A stretch of DNA of 64,000 nucleotides from Halolamina salifodinae (GCF_017874235.1 NZ_JAGGLC010000004.1:1-64000); one strand, 5' to 3'; numbered from the stretch's first letter, positions 25,964 through 33,752 are shown. Notes: generated from the letters alone by a model not told the origin. Numbers and translations: made by a program.

Positions 25964-26356
25964 CTACTCCATCAACTCGGTTGGCTGGACTGCACCATGT
26001 TCCAGTAGTTCGCCATCGAACGTGACTAGAGTGGCGTCAACATCCTCGGCAAGGGCGAGGAGTATGCAGTCGAGCGTGTACAGTAGCGTGTCTTGCTGGA
26101 GACCGTACGCCGAAATTTGGTCGCTGATTTCCGGCGCATAGATATCGACGCGTCCGTAGATATCGGCTAGGAGTTCCTCAACTTGTTCTTGCTCAACACG
26201 CTTCTTTTTCGTCAACACCGACCGAATCTCCATAAGGTTGAGAATCGATGTGCAAAACTCGTAGTCCTCGTTTAGGAGGTCAGTCGCTATTTCGCCACGG
26301 CCCGGCTCATCAGTAATGCTGGCGATGAATACGTTCGTATCGATGAACAGCTTCAT
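25964..26356 (-). CDS. vapC: PIN-domain ribonuclease toxin (VapC-like)
   Basis: 130 residues. PIN active-site acidic residues are visible in order: MKLFIDTNVF (Asp6), LNLMEIRSV (Glu), TLDCILLALAEDV (Asp) and ATLVTFDGELL (Asp). VapC toxins cleave tRNA or rRNA when unbound by antitoxin. It starts four bases inside the end of the upstream small gene, the classic vapB-vapC overlap. It sits between copies A and B of the chorismate mutase end, so the toxin may stabilise this insert. Confidence 0.85.
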   Translation of the reverse strand: MKLFIDTNVFIASITDEPGRGEIATDLLNEDYEFCTSILNLMEIRSVLTKKKRVEQEQVEELLADIYGRVDIYAPEISDQISAYGLQQDTLLYTLDCILLALAEDVDATLVTFDGELLEHGAVQPTELME

Positions 26357-26544
26357 CGACGCTCTCGGGCTTCACGAACCGCCTCGACGGAGTCGACATC
26401 AACATCTTCCAGTCGGCCGGACAGTAGATCACCGAGCTTGACTGTCGATCCGTCGTCCGTATCAGAGCCACCGAGCGTAGTTGTCGGTTCGTCACTCCCC
26501 TCAGTCGACTTTGGCCAATCTGGCGGCCTCGCGTAGCTTCCCAT
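26353..26544 (-). CDS. Putative antitoxin of the PIN pair
   Basis: 63 residues starting MGSYARPPDWPKS, acidic, ending VDVDSVEAVREARERR. It has no recognisable DNA-binding domain, but position, size and the 4-base overlap with the PIN gene argue for an antitoxin. The start at 26544 is preferred over 26589 because TTTACTATT lies 20-28 bases before it. The C-terminal helix probably blocks the PIN active site. Confidence 0.65.
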   Translation of the reverse strand: MGSYARPPDWPKSTEGSDEPTTTLGGSDTDDGSTVKLGDLLSGRLEDVDVDSVEAVREARERR

Positions 26545-26563
26545 ATAGTATAATAGCGGAGCT

Positions 26564-26572
26564 AATAGTAAA
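26564..26572 (-). promoter_or_regulatory. TATA box for toxin-antitoxin operon
   Basis: TTTACTATT at -20 to -28 relative to ATG 26544 supports a leaderless transcript for the pair. Confidence 0.55.
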
Positions 26573-26638
26573 TCAGTTTGGCTGGTCATCCCCTATTCCC
26601 GATCCGGGAGAGTACACAAACGCATCTGACTGGTCGTA

Positions 26639-26677
26639 CTACCGGCTCTCGCGCTGTTCGACCTTGTTCAGTTCAAT
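26639..26677 (-). repeat. Copy B of chorismate mutase 3' end (att-like)
   Basis: On the minus strand it encodes IELNKVEQRESR then TAG, identical in protein sequence to the last 12 residues of chorismate mutase. 31 of 39 bases match copy C, and all eight differences are synonymous or swap one stop codon for another. A stop codon lies two codons upstream, so it is not part of a gene. Confidence 0.9.
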
Positions 26678-26722
26678 AACTCACGTAACACGCTTTCGTG
26701 TACTTTACCGGTATCCCAGTAA

Positions 26723-26860
26723 CCCGCTTGTAGCAGTGTGGTCAAAGCCGGCAATCTCACGTCGCTGATGCTGGAGGAAGCCCATGCCGTGTCGAGCCTG
26801 AAAGAACGTGTTCTAAAGTCGTACCCTTGGTCAGACGAGCCTTCTCGCGTTACAGGCTGA
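26723..26860 (+). other. Short open fragment, unassigned
   Basis: A frame closed by TGA at 26858 stays open for 45 codons (including LMLEEAHAVSSLKERVLKSY). It lacks a start near its 5' end other than GTG 26738 and overlaps the end of the convergent metallo-hydrolase gene. It may be a remnant of a larger gene lost from the island. I recognise no family. Confidence 0.2.
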
Positions 26861-27608
26861 TCTGCTCCCCGTCTTCAGGAACGTGTACGTCCTCCGTCTC
26901 CGCTCGCAGTTCCTCGCGCGACAGCAAGCAGTGGTTAATCGCCTCCATGTGGACGACGACGACGGTGGCATCGGTGGCCTCGCGGACAGCTGAGATGTCT
27001 TCGACGCCCATTGTGATGGGTTCGCCCTGCTCGAACTGTGCTTTGCCGCCGTTGAGGACGACCATGTCGGGCTCGAACTGGTCGAGGATCTCTTCGACCG
27101 GTTCGTACCAGATCGTGTCGCCAGCGACGTACACCGTCTCGTCGCCCTCGAAGACGAAGCCCGAGACCGGGCCCATCCCCTCGGCTAACTCGCCATGTCC
27201 GTGTTGGCCCGGCGTTCGGTAGATGGTGACACCGTCGAAGGAGGTCTCGTCGTCAACAGGCCGGACGTCGGCAAAGCCTTCATCGGTAAACGCCTCGGCC
27301 TCCTCGGGTTGACAGAACAGTGGCACGTCGGCGTCGAGTTCCTCTCTGGCCGCCTCGTCCCAGTGATCGGGGTGGCGATGCGTGACGACCACGGCGTCGT
27401 ACGATAAACTCACGTCCGGCAATGGAACGAGTGGGTTCCGTTTCTGGTTCGCTGTCGTAAGGAACTCGGGAACGGCAGGGTTGTCCGTCACCGTCGGCAT
27501 CTCGCCCTGCGGCGTGAACATCGGATCGACGAGGAACGTCGTGTCGCCAACGTCCACGAGAATCGTGGCGTTGCGAATCAGCTGCACGTTAGTACCAGTT
27601 GTTGGCAT
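26850..27608 (-). CDS. Metallo-beta-lactamase-fold hydrolase (UPF0173/UlaG-like)
   Basis: 252 residues. It starts MPTTGTNVQLIRNATILVDVGDTTFLVDPMF, and zinc-binding motif THRHPDHWD, GQHGHGE and AGDTIWYEP are in the right order for the UlaG/UPF0173 class. UlaG relatives hydrolyse lactones or phosphodiesters. The true substrate here is unknown. It follows the HTH regulator with a 77-base gap containing its own TATA box. The start is chosen at ATG 27608, since the longer frame has no promoter. Confidence 0.85.
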   Translation of the reverse strand: MPTTGTNVQLIRNATILVDVGDTTFLVDPMFTPQGEMPTVTDNPAVPEFLTTANQKRNPLVPLPDVSLSYDAVVVTHRHPDHWDEAAREELDADVPLFCQPEEAEAFTDEGFADVRPVDDETSFDGVTIYRTPGQHGHGELAEGMGPVSGFVFEGDETVYVAGDTIWYEPVEEILDQFEPDMVVLNGGKAQFEQGEPITMGVEDISAVREATDATVVVVHMEAINHCLLSREELRAETEDVHVPEDGEQISL

Positions 27609-27640
27609 ACAGGTACCATTGTGAGGGCCATCGGGGTAGG

Positions 27641-27648
27641 ATTTATTT
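27641..27648 (-). promoter_or_regulatory. TATA box for metallo-hydrolase
   Basis: AAATAAAT on the minus strand lies about 37 bases before ATG 27608, giving a predicted leader of about 10 bases. Confidence 0.45.
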
Positions 27649-27685
27649 CGACATATTCCAACCGACGTGGCGTTCAGCCACTCGC

Positions 27686-28453
27686 TCACTGAATGAACTC
27701 GATATCCTCAGGATCCAGATCTACGTCGAGGTCGATGTCGAGTGAATCGGCGGCGAACTGCTGTGCCAGCCACGCCTCCGCTCGGTTGAGACGGTACTGG
27801 AACGTCGAACGCGACACGTCTACGTCGGCAGCAATTTCGGTGACCGACTGCTGCCGTGGCTCCTCGTAGTACCCGCGTTCGATTGCAGCCTCAAGTGCTG
27901 ACTTCTGTTCGGGCGTGAGGGTTTGCTGGACGCGACCGTCTTCGAGCAAGCACGGCGGCGTGCCGAGGCGTTCGACAGTAAGCGACAGTCCCTCCCGAAG
28001 GTTCTCACGGACTTCCTCGTGAATCGCTGTGACAGGCTCGTCGATGAGCAAGCGCCATCGGAATTGGTCGCCACGACGCTCCGATCGCATTATCAACCCC
28101 TCGCCGATATGGTTCGCGGCGACGAGCGGGATCGATCGCGGGCCGTCGCCTTCCCGGCGAAGCGAGTGGATTTTCCGTGACTCCGGGTTCGACGAGAGGA
28201 TCGTGTACTCGTACTCGGTCACGGGCGCACCACACATCCCAGTTGTATTCGGATCATTGGCGACGCGTTCTAGCCGGTCGTCAAGCTCGTCGAGAACAGT
28301 AGTTGGGCCGACGACTTTGTCGATTCCCCACACTGTCTCGCTGGTCGCATTGATCTCCATCGACCGGGCGTACAGCTCTGCATGTTCGATGAAGAGATCC
28401 ATCACCTCGTCAGCCCCTGCCTCGTATTCGACTGTAAAGACGAACTCGCGCAA
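27686..28453 (-). CDS. Bat-type (HTH_10) transcription regulator
   Basis: 255 residues. The N-terminal bacterio-opsin-activator-like sensor region (1-185) ends in LTPEQKSALEAAIERGYYEEPRQQSVTEIAADVDVSRSTFQYRLNRAEAWLAQQF, the C-terminal HTH_10 of haloarchaeal Bat regulators. The start codon appears to be TTG 28453 (MREFVFTVEYEAG matches Bat-family N-termini), with a TATA box 24-32 bases upstream. It probably controls the adjacent metallo-hydrolase gene. It lies between copies B and C of the chorismate mutase end. Confidence 0.85.
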   Translation of the reverse strand: MREFVFTVEYEAGADEVMDLFIEHAELYARSMEINATSETVWGIDKVVGPTTVLDELDDRLERVANDPNTTGMCGAPVTEYEYTILSSNPESRKIHSLRREGDGPRSIPLVAANHIGEGLIMRSERRGDQFRWRLLIDEPVTAIHEEVRENLREGLSLTVERLGTPPCLLEDGRVQQTLTPEQKSALEAAIERGYYEEPRQQSVTEIAADVDVSRSTFQYRLNRAEAWLAQQFAADSLDIDLDVDLDPEDIEFIQ

Positions 28454-28476
28454 GATACTGTACGTTCTCGCTCAAC

Positions 28477-28485
28477 GGGTAAAGC
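28477..28485 (-). promoter_or_regulatory. TATA box for Bat-type regulator
   Basis: GCTTTACCC on the minus strand is centred about 28 bases before the TTG start, which supports that unusual start codon. Confidence 0.5.
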
Positions 28486-28700
28486 CTGTTAGGTGTATTC
28501 TCTATACTTAACGATAATCGGTCATTGTGTGACAAATCCGGCATATTGTATGAAACGGTCGTCGTGGCCGCGTGTGCAACGAGACTTGCGTCAAATCTTC
28601 CGGCTGCTCATCGAGTCTGAAAATTCGTAAGGTGGCGTCGTGAATCGACTCCTATCTCACTAATACGCAGTTAGAAGACCTGAAATAGTCGTTCTCTCGC

Positions 28701-28739
28701 TTATCGACTCTCTCGTTGCTCAACCTTGTTCAGTTCGAT
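28701..28739 (-). repeat. Copy C: live 3' end of chorismate mutase gene, recoded
   Basis: The last 12 codons and stop. The final seven codons (GTT GAG CAA CGA GAG AGT CGA) use rarer synonyms than copies A and B. A 14-base stretch (28723-28736, matching 26661-26674) is identical between B and C and is the likely crossover zone. Confidence 0.85.
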
Positions 28740-28991
28740 CAGTAGCCGGAAAATCGCCTTCACGAGGTTCGAGTCGACATCGAAGCGCTCGGCGTTCTCG
28801 CCCGCGCGGTCCATCACCGCCTGCTCCTGTGCCTCGTCGGTGGTCGGGAGCCCCTGTTCCTCCTTCACGTCGGCGATGGTGTCGGCGACGTAGGTGCGTT
28901 GGGCGATGAGTTCGACCAGTTCCTGATCGATCTGTTGGATCTCCTCGCGCAGTTCGTCCAGCGTCATGTCGTCGGGTGTGCGTTCACTCAT
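28701..28991 (-). CDS. Chorismate mutase (AroQ class)
   Basis: 96 residues, all-helical AroQ type. It converts chorismate to prephenate for phenylalanine and tyrosine synthesis. Motifs include LDELREEIQQIDQELVELIAQRTYVADTIADVKEE and the C-terminal helix VKAIFRLLIELNKVEQ. Its ATG overlaps the shikimate kinase stop by four bases, so the two are one operon. The last seven codons are composed of less-favoured synonyms, and two extra copies of this gene end lie downstream (see repeats A and B). Confidence 0.93.
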   Translation of the reverse strand: MSERTPDDMTLDELREEIQQIDQELVELIAQRTYVADTIADVKEEQGLPTTDEAQEQAVMDRAGENAERFDVDSNLVKAIFRLLIELNKVEQRESR

Positions 28992-29863
28992 AGATAGCGT
29001 CCTCCGGTGGTCCGCGTCTCGGTTCGCAGCGTCTCGCCCGGGTGCTCGCCCCAGATCTCCGCGACGGCGTCCAGTCCCGCGGCGTCGCCGACGGCGACGA
29101 CGCTCGGTCCCGTGCCGGAAAGCGAGACGCCGTCGACGTGAGGCATCGCCTCGACAGCGGGGTCGGCCGAGAACCCCAACGCCGCCGAGAACGCGAGGCC
29201 GTTGACCGTCATCGCCTGACCGTACTTCCCAGCGAGCGCGAGGTCCTCGACCAACTCCGCCATCGGCGCCACCAACTCACAGCGGTCAGCGTCTGCGTCG
29301 GCCGAGTAGGCGCGCTCCGGCGGGGTCCAGATCAGCGCCTCCCAGTCGACCTCCTCGCGGGCGAGCAGTTCGTCCGCGGTGTTGTCGGTGACGGTGAGGC
29401 CGCCGAGCATCGACGCGCTGGCGTCGTCGAACGCGCCGGTGACGGTGACGCCCGCCTCGCGCGCGGCCTGCACGCCGACCCGGCAGGCCGCCTCGTGGTC
29501 GATGTCCCCGGCGAGGCCGAGTGCGTCGGCGGCCGCGAGTACCGTTGCGTTGGCGGCTGCCGAGGAACTCTTGAGGCCCGCAGCGGTCGGCACTTCGCTC
29601 TCGGTCCGGACCGTTCCTCCGGGGGCGTCCGGAACGTCGACGGGTGCGTCGTCGCGCCAGCGCTCGACCGCCAGGGTCACGCAGCGCTCGATCAGTTCGG
29701 TATCGGCGTCAGGCTGGCCGTCGATGGCTCCGGACATCCCGCCCGAGCCGTCGAGGTCGACGTGCGCGGCGGTCTCGATGTCGAGCGCGAACGCCGAACC
29801 CCGACCCGTCGCGAGCGCGTTGAGCACCGTGCCCGCACCGGGCGCGGCGGCGTGGCCGTCCAT
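28988..29863 (-). CDS. aroK: Archaeal GHMP-type shikimate kinase
   Basis: 291 residues of the GHMP kinase superfamily, unrelated to bacterial AroK. The ATP-binding loop PTAAGLKSSSAAANAT and the C-terminal SLSGTGPSVVAVGD are diagnostic, and GAFDDASASMLGG matches archaeal shikimate kinases. It phosphorylates shikimate in the aromatic pathway. The start is MDGHAAAPGAGTVLNAL. It is coupled to chorismate mutase by ATGA overlap. Another GHMP kinase lies just upstream. Confidence 0.93.
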   Translation of the reverse strand: MDGHAAAPGAGTVLNALATGRGSAFALDIETAAHVDLDGSGGMSGAIDGQPDADTELIERCVTLAVERWRDDAPVDVPDAPGGTVRTESEVPTAAGLKSSSAAANATVLAAADALGLAGDIDHEAACRVGVQAAREAGVTVTGAFDDASASMLGGLTVTDNTADELLAREEVDWEALIWTPPERAYSADADADRCELVAPMAELVEDLALAGKYGQAMTVNGLAFSAALGFSADPAVEAMPHVDGVSLSGTGPSVVAVGDAAGLDAVAEIWGEHPGETLRTETRTTGGRYL

Positions 29864-29939
29864 GCCCCTACCGGGGGCGTTCCGGGGCTTGAAGCTGGTG
29901 GTCCCGACAGTGTCGGGCGACCGACAGCAGTCGGGTGAC

Positions 29940-30719
29940 CTACAGCAGCCGAGCGCCCGCAGGCGACACCCGCGTCCGGTTCGGGAGCACGCCCTCGCAG
30001 TCGACGGCAACGACCGTCTCGCCGAGCATCGCCATCGTCCCGACGCCGCCCTCGGCCTCGACGCGCGCCACGTCCTCGACCACGCGCTCGGTCGGGAGGC
30101 CCAGCGCCCGCGCGAACGGCCACGAGCGCTCGACGACCGCGCGAACCGTTGGCGGATCGGGCAGCGAGTCGAGCACCGCGCCGCCTTCCTCGCGAACGGT
30201 CGCCATCAGTTCCTCGTCGGCCAGCGCGTCCGCGGTCGGCAGGCCGCCGTAGGAGGCGTACTCGACTGGCTCGTCGGTTTCGACGCGCTGGCGGCCGTTC
30301 CCGACGTTGTAGACCAGTCCGCCGGCCTCCTGCACGAACACGTCGCCGAGGCCGGTGCCGGCGTCGACCTCGGCGTCGTGGGCGTGGCTGAGGAGTTCAT
30401 CTCGGGAGTTTCCGAGGTCGAACTGTGCGTTCGCGGCCAGCGCGGTCGCGAGCGTGGCGGCGCCGCTGGCGCCGAACCCCGCGCCGATAGGGGTGTCTGG
30501 CTGGACGTCGACGGCGGCGGCGACGCCGAGGCGCTCGAGCACCCCCGCGACGGGTTCGAAGCTGGCTGGCTCGCCGTCGACGGTTACGGTCGTCTCCTCG
30601 GCGGCGGCGACGGAGACGGTCACGCCGTCCTCGAGGGCGACGCTGGCGCCGCGGGAGCCGGATTCGGTGTCGTCGGGGGCGAAGACGGCCGTCACGCTGG
30701 CCGGGGCGAACGCGTCCAT
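29940..30719 (-). CDS. Pantoate kinase (archaeal GHMP kinase)
   Basis: 259 residues. It starts MDAFAPASVTAVFAP, with the GHMP ATP loop DTPIGAGFGASGAATLATALA and the glycine-rich TGLGDVFVQEAGG. The pattern matches archaeal pantoate kinase (COG1829), which makes 4-phosphopantoate for coenzyme A synthesis together with phosphopantothenate synthetase. Gap to aroK is 76 bases, so co-transcription is possible. The synthetase partner is not in the window. Confidence 0.9.
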   Translation of the reverse strand: MDAFAPASVTAVFAPDDTESGSRGASVALEDGVTVSVAAAEETTVTVDGEPASFEPVAGVLERLGVAAAVDVQPDTPIGAGFGASGAATLATALAANAQFDLGNSRDELLSHAHDAEVDAGTGLGDVFVQEAGGLVYNVGNGRQRVETDEPVEYASYGGLPTADALADEELMATVREEGGAVLDSLPDPPTVRAVVERSWPFARALGLPTERVVEDVARVEAEGGVGTMAMLGETVVAVDCEGVLPNRTRVSPAGARLL

Positions 30720-30822
30720 ACCGGCTGCTGGGGTTGGGCGTAGTTGAATCGGGGTGGTTCGGCCGGCACTTTGGCGTCATCGAGGCGTAACACTCAAACG
30801 CGGACCCCGACAATCCAGAGGC

Positions 30823-31110
30823 ATGGAACTGCGGGTCATCGAAAAGACTGAGGAGGAACTCCGCATCGAGGTCGCCGGCGAAGGGCACACGTTCATGAAC
30901 GTGCTCAAGGGGACCCTGCTGGAGAACGACGACGTGGCCGCCGCGACCTACGACGTGAACCCCGAGCAGTCGGGGGGTCAGACCGAGCCGATCCTCTCGA
31001 TCACGACCGAGGGCGGCGCCGACCCCCTCGACGTGCTCGAGGAGGCCGCCGGCGGCGTGAGCACGAAAACCGAAGAACTGCGTACCGCGTTCGAAGACAC
31101 CGCCGCCTGA
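30823..31110 (+). CDS. rpoL: DNA-directed RNA polymerase subunit L (Rpo11)
   Basis: 95 residues. The L/RPB11 motif [33 protein letters not shown]... is complete. With subunit D it forms the alpha-like assembly platform of archaeal RNA polymerase. It stands alone, followed by convergent hisF. Confidence 0.95.
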   Translation: MELRVIEKTEEELRIEVAGEGHTFMNVLKGTLLENDDVAAATYDVNPEQSGGQTEPILSITTEGGADPLDVLEEAAGGVSTKTEELRTAFEDTAA

Positions 31111-31224
31111 ACTTCTTTCGGCCATCTCCGCGGTTGGTCGGTGACTCTCTGCCGGCGTCGACTCATCGGCGCTCCGGCAGGCGGTGCCTGAATGGCGACA
31201 GCCCGCCGAAGCGTGCGCTGCGAC

Positions 31225-32040
31225 TCAGATACGGACCGGGATGCCCCGCTCGGCGAGATACTGCTTGACCTCCTGGATCGTGTAGTCGTCGAAGTGCAGA
31301 ATCGACGCCGCCAGCCCCGCGTCGGCGTCGGCCTCGGTGAACACCTCGTACATGTCCGCGGGCGAGCCACAGCCTGAGGAGGCGATGACGGGCGTCGAGA
31401 CGGCGTCACAGACCGCGGAAGTCAGCGGGATGTCGTAGCCGTCCTGGGTGCCGTCCTTGTCGATGGAGTTGACGAACAGTTCGCCCGCGCCGCGCTGTGC
31501 AGCCTCCTCGGCCCACTCGACGGCGTCGAGGCCGGTCCCCTCGCGGCCACCCTTGACCGTGCACTCGAACCAGCAGGACTCGCCGTTGACGCGCTCGTAA
31601 TGTTCGCCCTGCTCGTCGTAGCGCCGGCGCGCGTCGAGCGAGATGACGATACACTGGGAGCCGAACGCCTCGGCGCCACGGTTGATCAGGCTGGGGTCGG
31701 CAATGGCGCCGGAGTTGATGCTGACCTTGTCCGCGCCGGCCCGCAGCGTCTCCTTGATGTCGTCGGTGGTGCGGATCCCCCCGCCGACGGTCAGCGGGAT
31801 GAACACCTCGTCGGCAACCGCCGAGACGGTGTCGAGCATCGTCTCGCGGCCCTCCGCGCTGGCGGTGATGTCGAGGAAGACGAACTCGTCGGCGCCGGCC
31901 TCGTTGTAGCGTTTGGCCATCTCCACCGGGTCGCCGGTGTACTCCAGGTCCTCGAAGTTGACGCCGGTGTACACTGCCGGCTCGCCGTTCTCGTCAACGT
32001 CCACGTCGATGCAGGGGATGACCCGTTTGGTGAGCGTCAT
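31225..32040 (-). CDS. hisF: Imidazole glycerol phosphate synthase, cyclase subunit
   Basis: 271 residues, TIM barrel. The catalytic Asp residues are in RVIPCIDVD and ISLDARR, and phosphate-binding loops TVGGGIRT and [14 protein letters not shown] are present. It makes IGP and AICAR with HisH, linking histidine and purine synthesis. The start at 32040 ([15 protein letters not shown]) is clear. Other his genes are not nearby, as is usual in haloarchaea. Confidence 0.96.
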   Translation of the reverse strand: MTLTKRVIPCIDVDVDENGEPAVYTGVNFEDLEYTGDPVEMAKRYNEAGADEFVFLDITASAEGRETMLDTVSAVADEVFIPLTVGGGIRTTDDIKETLRAGADKVSINSGAIADPSLINRGAEAFGSQCIVISLDARRRYDEQGEHYERVNGESCWFECTVKGGREGTGLDAVEWAEEAAQRGAGELFVNSIDKDGTQDGYDIPLTSAVCDAVSTPVIASSGCGSPADMYEVFTEADADAGLAASILHFDDYTIQEVKQYLAERGIPVRI

Positions 32041-32176
32041 TGTGTGGGCTGGGCGGGTTCGGTGAGCGCTCCGCGCATACCCGAGGCTGGGCGGTCCACC
32101 CATTTGCACGTTACGGAACTGGCGGTCCGGCGCCGAGAGAAAACCCCGAGACGGGAGCGTGCCACTCGCCGGAAGC

Positions 32177-32183
32177 GATTTAC
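32177..32183 (+). promoter_or_regulatory. TATA box for small zinc-finger gene
   Basis: GATTTAC is centred 27 bases before ATG 32207. Confidence 0.55.
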
Positions 32184-32206
32184 GGTGTCCGTCCCCACGT
32201 CCGGGC

Positions 32207-32341
32207 ATGGTCGAAGCAACGGAGCGCGACGGCATGACGTGGTACCAGTGTGAGAGCTGTGGCCTCCTGTTCGACGACGAGGGCGACGCCAGCCAGCACG
32301 AGGACAACTGTGCGGGCGACGATCCCTCGTACTTGCAGTAG
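32207..32341 (+). CDS. Small single-zinc-finger protein (DUF7128-like)
   Basis: 44 residues: MTWYQCESCGLLFDDEGDASQHEDNC holds a C-x2-C...H-x4-C arrangement, a C2HC-like zinc finger. The gene is leaderless, with a TATA box 27 bases upstream. Haloarchaeal genomes hold many such micro zinc-finger proteins, several linked to regulation, but this one's role is unknown. The family number is from memory. Confidence 0.8.
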   Translation: MVEATERDGMTWYQCESCGLLFDDEGDASQHEDNCAGDDPSYLQ

Positions 32342-32342
32342 C

Positions 32343-32386
32343 CGCGCTCAACCGTCACCACTGGCGCGCTCAACCGTCACCACTGG
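32343..32386. repeat. 22-bp direct repeat, two perfect copies
   Basis: The unit CGCGCTCAACCGTCACCACT+GG occurs at 32343-32364 and 32365-32386, immediately after the zinc-finger stop codon. No gene is disrupted. Confidence 0.9.
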
Positions 32387-32437
32387 CGCGCCCCGCCGTC
32401 GCTATCGCTGCGCCGACTCCCGTCGACGCCGTCGCCG

Positions 32438-32875
32438 TCAGTCGTCCCCTTCTCCGACGATTTCGAAGCTCTGCTCGCCCCAGTCGTCCTCGACGAACAC
32501 GAACACGCGGCCGCGGGCGACTTCGGGGTCTGCCTCGACCTCGATCCGGCGGGCCTCGCCGTGGCGCACGGTGACGCCCGGGAACACCTCCTCGCTCTCC
32601 CCGGGGTCGAGCATCACCCGGCCGACGCCGGTGTCCTCGAGGATCTCGTCTTCGGTTTTCAGGTCGTTGATGTAGAGCATCACGCCCTCCGTCTCGGTCG
32701 GGTCGGTCACGAGCAGGTGACACTCCTTGCCGGGGCCGGTCCGGAGGGAGCCCTCCTTCACGGTGGGGACGCCCCGGTAGAGCGTCTCGCGGCCGTCGGC
32801 GTACTCGACGACCACGCCCTCCTCGCGGAGGTCGACGCCGACGGTTCCCGGGGGTACGTCGTTCCGGTTGGACAT
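32438..32875 (-). CDS. Conserved haloarchaeal protein (DUF5796-like)
   Basis: 145 residues, beta-rich and acidic, with GTVGVDLREEGVVVEYADGRETLYRGVP and GKECHLLVTDPTETEGVMLYINDLKTEDEIL. No catalytic motif is evident. I match it to haloarchaeal DUF5796 from memory. It precedes the lipoprotein/DUF2110/tfe cluster on the same strand but is 84 bases downstream of it and may be transcribed with it. Confidence 0.78.
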   Translation of the reverse strand: MSNRNDVPPGTVGVDLREEGVVVEYADGRETLYRGVPTVKEGSLRTGPGKECHLLVTDPTETEGVMLYINDLKTEDEILEDTGVGRVMLDPGESEEVFPGVTVRHGEARRIEVEADPEVARGRVFVFVEDDWGEQSFEIVGEGDD

Positions 32876-32959
32876 ACTCGGACTACCGCCTGCGGGCGCA
32901 AAAGGGCCGCGACGCGCGGTCGTCAGCGGAGAAGCGAGGCGAGAGCGGCGGCGAAACGG

Positions 32960-33748
32960 TCAGCCCATCCCCGGTGGCGGGCCGTCGCCGTCGTCGTGCT
33001 CGATATCCACGTCGAGTCCGATCTCCTCCCGGCGTTCGCGGAGTTCCTTGATCTTCCGCCAGTAGTAGCCGCCGCCGGCGACGCCGACGCCGACCAGGCC
33101 GATTAGCAGGCCGCCGAACAGCTGCACGTCACGCGGGAGGTAGTAGCGCACGAGCAGCGTCTCGCCGGTGGCCTGGACCCAGACGATGTGGAGTCGGCCG
33201 TCCAGCGTGATCGTCGAGTCCGGCGCGGGGACGATGCGGCCGAACAGCGGCACGGACGTCTCGCGGTTCTCCGGAAGGACGACGGTGTAGGAGCCCTCCT
33301 CGACGGCAATCGGGTGGGAGAACTGCTTGGGCGTGCCGTCGCCCGAGTAGGCCATCTTGCCGTCGTCAGCCGGCGGTTCGATCACGAGCGCGTTGTCCTG
33401 CGTGCCCACGGAGCCGCCGTGCTCGTCGAACTTCGAGCCGTTGATAACCGTCCCGTTGGGGTAGCGATAGCGCAGCGACCGGATCGACACCGGCGTGTCG
33501 GTGCCGAGGAAGCCGCCCTCGGCGAGCCTGATGCTCTCGTTGAACGCCGAAACGTCGTACACCGCGCGGTAGGTGGTCTGGTTGGTGACGGTGATGGAGA
33601 CGTCAGTGTTGGTGTCCCAGTCGTACGCCGTCTCGGGGGGCTGGTCGAGTTGGTCGTCGCTGGCCGGGCCGCCGCCGATGCCGCCGAGGCAGCCGCTCAG
33701 CACCAGCAGGCCCGCGAGCGCGAGCAGCGCGAGGCGTCGACGGCTCAT
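32960..33748 (-). CDS. Membrane-anchored lipoprotein (DUF5803-like)
   Basis: 262 residues. The signal peptide has lipobox LSGC (Cys about 20), a beta-rich exported domain (about 40-205) and a single transmembrane helix (about 210-232) followed by a charged cytoplasmic tail KIKELRERREEI. It is exported and anchored at both ends. It starts only four bases after the DUF2110 stop, so it is in the same operon as tfe. Function unknown. Confidence 0.82.
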   Translation of the reverse strand: MSRRRLALLALAGLLVLSGCLGGIGGGPASDDQLDQPPETAYDWDTNTDVSITVTNQTTYRAVYDVSAFNESIRLAEGGFLGTDTPVSIRSLRYRYPNGTVINGSKFDEHGGSVGTQDNALVIEPPADDGKMAYSGDGTPKQFSHPIAVEEGSYTVVLPENRETSVPLFGRIVPAPDSTITLDGRLHIVWVQATGETLLVRYYLPRDVQLFGGLLIGLVGVGVAGGGYYWRKIKELRERREEIGLDVDIEHDDGDGPPPGMG

Positions 33749-33752
33749 CGGC

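Larger units (their letters stand above)
25883..28739. mobile_element. Putative composite integrated island at the 3' end of the chorismate mutase gene
   Basis: The interval is bounded by copies of the gene's 3' coding end, with a third copy inside: A (25883-25909), B (26639-26677) and C (28701-28739, the live gene end). Cargo between A and B is a PIN toxin/antitoxin pair. Between B and C are an HTH regulator and a metallo-beta-lactamase-fold enzyme. Codon use and AT content differ from the flanking core genes. No recombinase gene lies inside, so the mechanism is inferred from the repeats. Confidence 0.6.
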
